A DNA stretch of 9,749 nt from Actinomycetota bacterium (GTDB lineage: Bacteria; Actinomycetota; Acidimicrobiia; Spongiisociales; ZC4RG35): the NCBI GenBank assembly GCA_019347585.1, contig JAHWLC010000023.1:1-9749 (forward strand), read 5' to 3'. The notes under the pieces are model-generated. The model worked only from the letters and a program-made list of their open reading frames with translations. It did not search any database and was not told the origin of the DNA. The position numbers and the translations under genes are program-made. Below are positions 6,067 to 9,749 of this stretch, piece by piece. Numbering within the stretch: position 1 is the stretch's first letter; the number at the start of each line of letters is the position of its first letter.

Positions 6067-6759
6067 TCATTCCTCGAGGGCGTCGATCCAGCCCAAACCC
6101 ATCTCACCGAGACGCTCCCGGAAGCCGTACAGGTCCAAGCCGAGCTCACCCGCCCCCAGACGGGCCCTGGTCTCCTCCTCGCGCTCCAGACGGCGGCGAC
6201 TCGCCGCCAGGACCTCCTCGGCGCTCTTCCGTTCTACGATCATGACTCCGTCGTCGTCGGCGACCACGACATCCCCCGGGGCGACGTTCACCCCTGCGAT
6301 CGACAACGGCACATTCACCGATCCGGGAGTGGACTTCTCCGTGCCTTGGGCGTGGATCGCCCGCGACCAGACCGGGAAAGCCATCCGCCGCAGGTCGGCC
6401 ACGTCGCGCACCCCGGCCTCGATGACCAGCCCGCGACAGCCCCGCCGCATCACCGAGGTGGCCAGCAACTCGCCGAACATCCCATGGGTCGACGGCGAGG
6501 TGGTCGTCACGACCAGGACGTCTCCCGGCTCGATCACCTCCACTGCGGCGTGGATCATGATGTTGTCTCCCGGGGCGCAGGAGACCGTCACCGCCGAGCC
6601 GGCGATGCGAGCGCCGTCCTGGATGGGCCGGATCCCGTCGTCGAGCAGACCTGTCTGCCCGGCGGCTTCGTGAACCGTGGCCACGCCCGCCTCACCGAGA
6701 CCGCGGATGGTGTCGGCGTCTGCCCGCGCAATGGTGGTCACGACGACAGGTCGCGTCAT
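6067..6759 (-). CDS. ligK: 4-carboxy-4-hydroxy-2-oxoadipate aldolase / oxaloacetate decarboxylase (LigK/GalC/ProA type, RraA-like fold)
   Basis: This 230-residue protein is a class II (metal-dependent) pyruvate aldolase that splits 4-carboxy-4-hydroxy-2-oxoadipate into pyruvate and oxaloacetate, the last step of the protocatechuate 4,5-cleavage and gallate pathways. Family members also decarboxylate oxaloacetate. Visible signatures are PGDN at 63-66 followed by MIHAAVE, the substrate loop GELLATS at 96-102, RGCRGLVIEAGVRDV at 106-120 with the Arg118-Asp119 pair that binds substrate and metal, FPVWSR at 128-133, and PGDVVVADDDGV near residue 190. FPVWSRAI with GSVNVPL separates the LigK group from plain RraA proteins. 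The start at 6759 lies one base after the galB stop codon, which implies translational coupling. The DUF1932 dehydrogenase follows after 7 nt. The acidic residue of the substrate loop is Glu97; I recall Asp in some characterised relatives. Identification is strong, given motifs and neighbours together. Confidence 0.9.
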   Translation of the reverse strand: MTRPVVVTTIARADADTIRGLGEAGVATVHEAAGQTGLLDDGIRPIQDGARIAGSAVTVSCAPGDNIMIHAAVEVIEPGDVLVVTTTSPSTHGMFGELLATSVMRRGCRGLVIEAGVRDVADLRRMAFPVWSRAIHAQGTEKSTPGSVNVPLSIAGVNVAPGDVVVADDDGVMIVERKSAEEVLAASRRRLEREEETRARLGAGELGLDLYGFRERLGEMGLGWIDALEE

Positions 6760-6760
6760 C

Positions 6761-7489
6761 TCAGGAGAGCTCCGTCGCCACCTGCGGGTAGACCCGCTGA
6801 TAGGCCTCCGCCTTGGTCTCGGTGACCAGGCCCAGGTTTGGGCCCGAGTTCCGCCGAGCCTGCACTCCCCGCCGGATCGCCACGTCGGTGTAGTAGTCCC
6901 AGAGGTGCTGCTGGCCCTCCATGCATTGCATCGCCTCCAGCTTCTGCTCCCAGACTTCGGTGATGTCGAGCAGCACATCGGGCATGAAACCCGAGTACTC
7001 GGTCTGATGGGGCTCGAAGAGAAACACCGGGGGAGCCCCGATCACCTCGGTCGCCGGGTCATGACCGGCGGCCTGGGCGACTATTCGCGCCTTGGTGGCG
7101 ATGGAATGAGCGGTCTCGTGGTCGCGGTTCCATGGGTCTCGCTCGGTGTGGGTGAGCACGATGGAGGGGCGCACCTCTCGATACAACCCCACCAGCCGTT
7201 CGAGCAGCTCCGGTGTCTCCTCCAGGGGGTAGTCGTCGGCGTCGAAGGCGCGGAGATCGGCGCCGAGGACCGCGGCGGCCGCCTCGGCCTCGGCGTGTCT
7301 CGCCTCCTTCACCTGCTTCAGGTCCATGCCTTGGCGCCAGTAGCGCGCCGACTCGCCGCGCTCCCCATATGCGAGGCAGACCACGGTCACCTCATGGCCG
7401 CGTTCGGCATAGAGAGCGATGGCTCCCCCGGCCCTCCACACGAAGTCACCGACGTGGGCGCTGACCACCAGTAGCGACTCCCGACTCAT
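6761..7489 (-). CDS. galB: 4-oxalomesaconate hydratase, PIG-L/LmbE-type (GalB)
   Basis: This 242-residue protein belongs to the PIG-L/LmbE zinc-enzyme family. Most members deacetylate sugars, but Pseudomonas putida GalB hydrates 4-oxalomesaconate to 4-carboxy-4-hydroxy-2-oxoadipate. The usual AHPDD metal motif is here SAHVGDFVWRAGG, with His12 and Asp15 as likely zinc ligands; I recall GalB having a similar SAH-x-x-DFVWR sequence. The third ligand region is RDHETAH, with His124 and His128. GERGES at 42-47 is the family loop after the third strand. The start at 7489 gives the canonical N-terminal strand; the open frame continues to 7972 antisense to galD and is rejected. The ATG lies 7 nt after a TAGGGT box with no Shine-Dalgarno sequence, so the mRNA is probably leaderless. 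It is the first gene of the minus-strand operon. A generic PIG-L deacetylase is the alternative, but the neighbours favour GalB. Confidence 0.86.
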   Translation of the reverse strand: MSRESLLVVSAHVGDFVWRAGGAIALYAERGHEVTVVCLAYGERGESARYWRQGMDLKQVKEARHAEAEAAAAVLGADLRAFDADDYPLEETPELLERLVGLYREVRPSIVLTHTERDPWNRDHETAHSIATKARIVAQAAGHDPATEVIGAPPVFLFEPHQTEYSGFMPDVLLDITEVWEQKLEAMQCMEGQQHLWDYYTDVAIRRGVQARRNSGPNLGLVTETKAEAYQRVYPQVATELS

Positions 7490-7496
7490 CCCGGCA

Positions 7497-7502
7497 ACCC
7501 TA
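7497..7502 (-). promoter_or_regulatory. -10 box of galB, probably giving a leaderless mRNA
   Basis: On the minus strand TAGGGT is followed by exactly 7 nt (TGCCGGG) and then the galB ATG. Transcription would begin at or beside the A of the start codon. This TAnnnT-N7-ATG arrangement is typical of leaderless actinobacterial genes. The 12-mer TAGGGTTGCCGG is identical to that at 2452-2463 before sppA. Confidence 0.55.
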
Positions 7503-7521
7503 TCCGGAGGCCGTACCTCGC

Positions 7522-7527
7522 TATCTT
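7522..7527 (+). promoter_or_regulatory. Possible -10 box for galD-ligI
   Basis: TATCTT matches TATAAT at four of six positions and lies 35 nt before the galD ATG. It overlaps the 8-bp palindrome CTTCGAAG (7525-7532), and TCGAAG is repeated in tandem at 7527-7538. The divergent region is only 73 bp, so a regulator bound here could act on both operons. No -35 is evident. Confidence 0.3.
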
Positions 7528-7562
7528 CGAAGTCGAAGGCACCCGATCCGCCAGGGCACCCA

Positions 7563-8639
7563 ATGAGCTCCGACCCACCAGGTATTCGTTGCATGCTGAT
7601 GCGGGGCGGCACCTCGAAAGGGGCGTTCTTCCTCGCCGCCGATCTCCCTTCCGACTCCCAGGAGCGCGACCAGCTCCTACTCGAGGTCATGGGATCGCCC
7701 GACCCGCGGCAGGTCGACGGTGTCGGAGGCGCCCACCCCCTCACCACCAAGGTCGCCGTGGTCTCCCCGTCGGATCGCGAAGACACCGACCTCGAGTATC
7801 TGTTCCTCCAGGTGTCGGTGGACCAGCCCGTGGTAACCGACAAGCAGAACTGCGGCAACATGCTGGCCGCGGTAGGCCCTTTCGCCCTGGAGCGGGGGCT
7901 GATCGCTGCCACCGCGCGCCGCCCCTCGGTGCGGATCCTGATGCGGAACACGGGGGGCGTCGCCGTGGCCACGTTCCCGGTGGAGGACGGGCATCCCGTC
8001 TACGCGGGGGACACCGAGATCGCCGGTGTTCCCGGTTCGGCAGCGGAGATCAGGCTCGAGTTCGAGGACATCGCGGGCGCCAGCACCGGCGCCCTCCTCC
8101 CCACCGGGCGGGTGAGCGACATGGTGGAAGACACCGAGGTCACCCTGATCGACAATGGGATGCCGGTGGTGGTCCTCAAGACGGACGACCTGGGGGTGAC
8201 CGGTTATGAGAGCTGCGAGGAGTTGGAGGCCAACGCCGATCTCACCAGAAGGCTGGAGCAGATCAGGCTCGCTGCCGGGCCGATGATGAACTTGGGCGAT
8301 GTGGCCTCCGCCACGATCCCCAAGGTGACGCTGGTCTCCCCGCCCCGCGCCGGTGGGGCGCTCTCCACGAGGACCTTCATCCCGCACCGATGCCACCAGG
8401 CCATCGGCGTGCTGGGGGCGGTGAGCGTGGCCACGGCCTGTCTCCTCCCCGGGTCACCTGCGGCGCAGGTGGCCCGTCTCGACCCCGCCGGGAGCGTGGT
8501 GAGGCTGGAGCACCCCACCGGCAGCTTCGACGCAACCGTCCGTCTCACCCTGGACGGGGAGCCCACCGTGGAGAGCGCCGGGATCATCCGGACCGCCCGC
8601 AAGCTGATGGATGGCATGGTCTACCCGAGGTCGTATTGA
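7563..8639 (+). CDS. galD: 4-oxalomesaconate tautomerase (GalD), PrpF family
   Basis: This 358-residue protein belongs to the PrpF family of cofactor-free isomerases (two-lobed diaminopimelate-epimerase-like fold). GalD converts the keto form of 4-oxalomesaconate into the enol form, and the related LigU moves the double bond; both feed the hydratase. The N-terminal signature MLMRGGTSKG (residues 11-20, Ser18 and Lys19) is diagnostic. KQNCGNMLAAVGPFA at 94-108 (Cys97) is the second conserved block. IDNGMPVVVL, the late HRCHQAIGVLGAVS segment, and the C-terminal RTARKLMDGMVYP are also as in the family, and the length is as expected. The ATG at 7563 puts the signature at residue 11, as in relatives; the frame runs upstream to 7419 antisense to galB and is rejected. 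The ribosome binding site is weak (AGGG). It diverges from galB and overlaps ligI. Other PrpF substrates (2-methylaconitate, propionate pathway) are possible by family but not by context. Confidence 0.88.
   Translation: MSSDPPGIRCMLMRGGTSKGAFFLAADLPSDSQERDQLLLEVMGSPDPRQVDGVGGAHPLTTKVAVVSPSDREDTDLEYLFLQVSVDQPVVTDKQNCGNMLAAVGPFALERGLIAATARRPSVRILMRNTGGVAVATFPVEDGHPVYAGDTEIAGVPGSAAEIRLEFEDIAGASTGALLPTGRVSDMVEDTEVTLIDNGMPVVVLKTDDLGVTGYESCEELEANADLTRRLEQIRLAAGPMMNLGDVASATIPKVTLVSPPRAGGALSTRTFIPHRCHQAIGVLGAVSVATACLLPGSPAAQVARLDPAGSVVRLEHPTGSFDATVRLTLDGEPTVESAGIIRTARKLMDGMVYPRSY
8627..8630 (+). promoter_or_regulatory. Shine-Dalgarno-like sequence favouring a TTG start for ligI
   Basis: GAGG inside the end of galD is 5 nt before TTG at 8636, which overlaps the galD stop in the tetranucleotide TTGA. 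The later in-frame candidates GTG 8645 and ATG 8666 have no suitably spaced purine-rich sequence. Confidence 0.45.
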
Positions 8640-9514
8640 CCCTGGTGCGGACCATCCCACCCCCGATGAGGGACCCCCACCCTCCGAGCCGATTCCTGCC
8701 CCCTGCCGGCGCCTGCGACGCCCACTGTCACATCTTCGGCCCGGCCCGCCGTTTCCCGTTCGCTCCCGATCGGACCTACACCCCGCCGGACTCCGGCTTC
8801 GAGGAGCTGATCGCCCTCCAGGACAGGTTGGGTCTCAGCCGTGCTGTCCTGGTCCAGGCCTCTTGCCACGGCAAGGACAACTCGGCGCTCCTCGACGCTC
8901 TCCGCCGGGGGAGGGGCCGTTTCGCCGGGGTGGCCATGATCGACGAGTCCATCGCCGACGGCGAGCTCGCCGCGATGCATGGGGTGGGGGTGCGAGGGAT
9001 CCGCTTCAACTTCGTGCGTCATCTCGAGGAGGCCGCCGCGATGAGAACGGTGCTGGCCCTGGCGGAGAGGGTGGCCCCTCTCGGATGGCACGTCGAGCTC
9101 CATTTCGACCCCGAGCAGATCCCCGATCACGGGGAGCTGTTCGACCGGCTCGCCACACCGTTCATCATCGACCACATGGGGCGGGTGCGGGCAGCAGGAG
9201 GCCTGGATCAGGAGCCGTTCCGGTTCCTCCGGGAGCTGCTCGCTCGGGACGAGAGGGCTTGGGTGAAGGTGTCGGGAGCAGAACGGCTCACCGGGATCGG
9301 TCCCCCATACGACGACGTCGTCCCTCTGGCCAGGGCGCTGATCGAGGCCGCGCCTGGCCAGGTCTTGTGGGGGACCGACTGGCCCCATCCCAACGTCTCC
9401 CACATGCCCGACGACGGCGACCTGGTCGACCTGCTCGCCGACTTCGCCCCCGAAGAGGAGACCCGGAACCGGATCCTGGTCGACAACCCGCAGCGTCTCT
9501 ACGACTTCGCCTAG
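8636..9514 (+). CDS. ligI: 2-pyrone-4,6-dicarboxylate lactonase (LigI), amidohydrolase superfamily
   Basis: From the TTG at 8636 this is 292 residues. LigI hydrolyses 2-pyrone-4,6-dicarboxylate to 4-oxalomesaconate without a metal, in the protocatechuate 4,5-cleavage pathway of lignin-derived aromatics. Diagnostic blocks (numbered from TTG) are DAHCHIFGP at 28-36, where His30 and His32 match the barrel-strand-1 histidines; QASCHGKDNSALLDALR; VRGIRFNFVRHL; IDHMGR with His180; WVKVSGAERL; and GTDWPHPN with the catalytic Asp248. Those positions agree closely with those I recall for Sphingobium SYK-6 LigI (His31, His33, His180, Asp248; 293 residues), which supports the long start. ATG at 8666 would give 282 residues and is the main alternative. 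It overlaps galD by four bases, so it is probably translationally coupled. Its stop TAG shares CTAG with the convergent pirin gene. Identification is very strong; the exact start is less certain. Confidence 0.92.
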   Translation: MTLVRTIPPPMRDPHPPSRFLPPAGACDAHCHIFGPARRFPFAPDRTYTPPDSGFEELIALQDRLGLSRAVLVQASCHGKDNSALLDALRRGRGRFAGVAMIDESIADGELAAMHGVGVRGIRFNFVRHLEEAAAMRTVLALAERVAPLGWHVELHFDPEQIPDHGELFDRLATPFIIDHMGRVRAAGGLDQEPFRFLRELLARDERAWVKVSGAERLTGIGPPYDDVVPLARALIEAAPGQVLWGTDWPHPNVSHMPDDGDLVDLLADFAPEEETRNRILVDNPQRLYDFA

Positions 9515-9749
9515 CGCGCCCAGATCCCGACCGGCTCGAAGTCGAGCACGGTGTCGATGAGGATGAGCTCGCCGAACTCGCTCGTGGCCACCTCGATGCG
9601 CTCTGGGCCCCGGATCCGGGCCGCGTCGCCGGCGGCGAGGTCGCCGGAGCCCAGCCGTGCGCTGCCGTCGATCAGGTAAAGGTAGCCCCCACGGTCCTCG
9701 GCCCATTCGTAGTCGAGGGTGCCGTCACCGGTGAGACGGGAGACGAGGG
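9511..9749 (-). CDS. Pirin family protein (bicupin), C-terminal part only
   Basis: The minus-strand frame ending with TAG at 9511-9513 is open for 79 codons to the window edge; the N-terminal part is outside. The peptide contains GGYLYLIDGSARLGSG, DLAAGDAARIRG and then GELILIDTVL, and ends in FEPVGIWAR. This is the pattern of the C-terminal cupin half of pirin/YhaK-type proteins (a Y-x-Y-x-I-x-G turn, then 'aGDa', then 'eliLid'). The metal-binding histidines of pirins are in the N-terminal cupin, which is not visible. Some relatives are quercetin 2,3-dioxygenases and others redox or transcriptional cofactors, so the role cannot be decided. It converges on ligI with the two stop codons sharing one CTAG. 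Whether it belongs to the aromatic locus is unknown. Confidence 0.7.
   Translation of the reverse strand, partial: LVSRLTGDGTLDYEWAEDRGGYLYLIDGSARLGSGDLAAGDAARIRGPERIEVATSEFGELILIDTVLDFEPVGIWAR

Noticed and set aside
7490..7972. Upstream extension of the galB frame
   Set aside because: It runs antisense through galD, while the family N-terminal strand starts at 7489 just after a promoter-like box.
8621..9706. 361-codon minus-strand open frame antisense to ligI
   Set aside because: Low-complexity Arg/Gly-rich start and no domain. The plus strand carries unambiguous LigI motifs, and the true minus-strand gene at 9511-9749 is in another frame.
1..9749. Search for CRISPR arrays, insertion sequences, tRNA genes, phage or defence genes
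   Set aside because: No regularly spaced repeats, transposase motifs, terminal inverted repeats, tRNA-like cloverleaf or defence-type domains were seen by eye on either strand.

Overview
The window is high-GC, densely packed bacterial DNA with short intergenic gaps and no mobile element, CRISPR array, rRNA or tRNA that I can see. Promoter-like -10 boxes of the TAnnnT type (TAGGGT three times), one gene that looks leaderless, and an actinobacterial style of ClpP and ABC-F protein suggest an actinomycete-like organism, possibly an environmental Actinomycetota lineage such as Acidimicrobiia. That placement is an inference; no rRNA or other taxonomic marker is present.

Left part (1-4272): a truncated SRPBCC/START-like gene on the minus strand (1-103) diverges from a ClpP-type serine protease gene (174-779). 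Two related 16-bp elements of the form GCAA-N8-TTGC lie in the divergent gap and bracket an extended -10 box. An ABC-F ATPase gene (841-2439) and a double-domain SppA signal peptide peptidase gene (2491-4272) follow on the plus strand. These look like housekeeping genes for proteolysis, ribosome-linked ATPase function and membrane protein quality control.

Right part (4311-9514): a catabolic locus for the lower half of the protocatechuate 4,5-cleavage (or gallate) pathway. Minus strand, in transcription order: galB-type 4-oxalomesaconate hydratase (7489-6761), ligK/galC-type 4-carboxy-4-hydroxy-2-oxoadipate aldolase (6759-6067), a NAD(P)-binding DUF1932 dehydrogenase of the 6-phosphogluconate dehydrogenase superfamily (6059-5271), then a periplasmic-binding-fold (NMT1/THI5-like) protein without a signal peptide (5201-4311). 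Plus strand, divergent: galD/PrpF-type 4-oxalomesaconate tautomerase (7563-8639), then ligI 2-pyrone-4,6-dicarboxylate lactonase (8636-9514), overlapping at TTGA. Both transcription units start from a 73-bp divergent region.

Read as chemistry: LigI opens 2-pyrone-4,6-dicarboxylate to 4-oxalomesaconate, GalD tautomerises it, GalB hydrates it to 4-carboxy-4-hydroxy-2-oxoadipate, and LigK cleaves that to pyruvate and oxaloacetate. The entry steps (LigAB or GalA ring-cleavage dioxygenase, and a LigC-type semialdehyde dehydrogenase), any regulator and any transporter permease are absent from the window. The DUF1932 dehydrogenase and the binding-fold protein are the two members whose roles are not explained. 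The right edge holds the C-terminal end of a pirin-family cupin (9511-9749, minus), whose stop codon shares the palindrome CTAG with the ligI stop.
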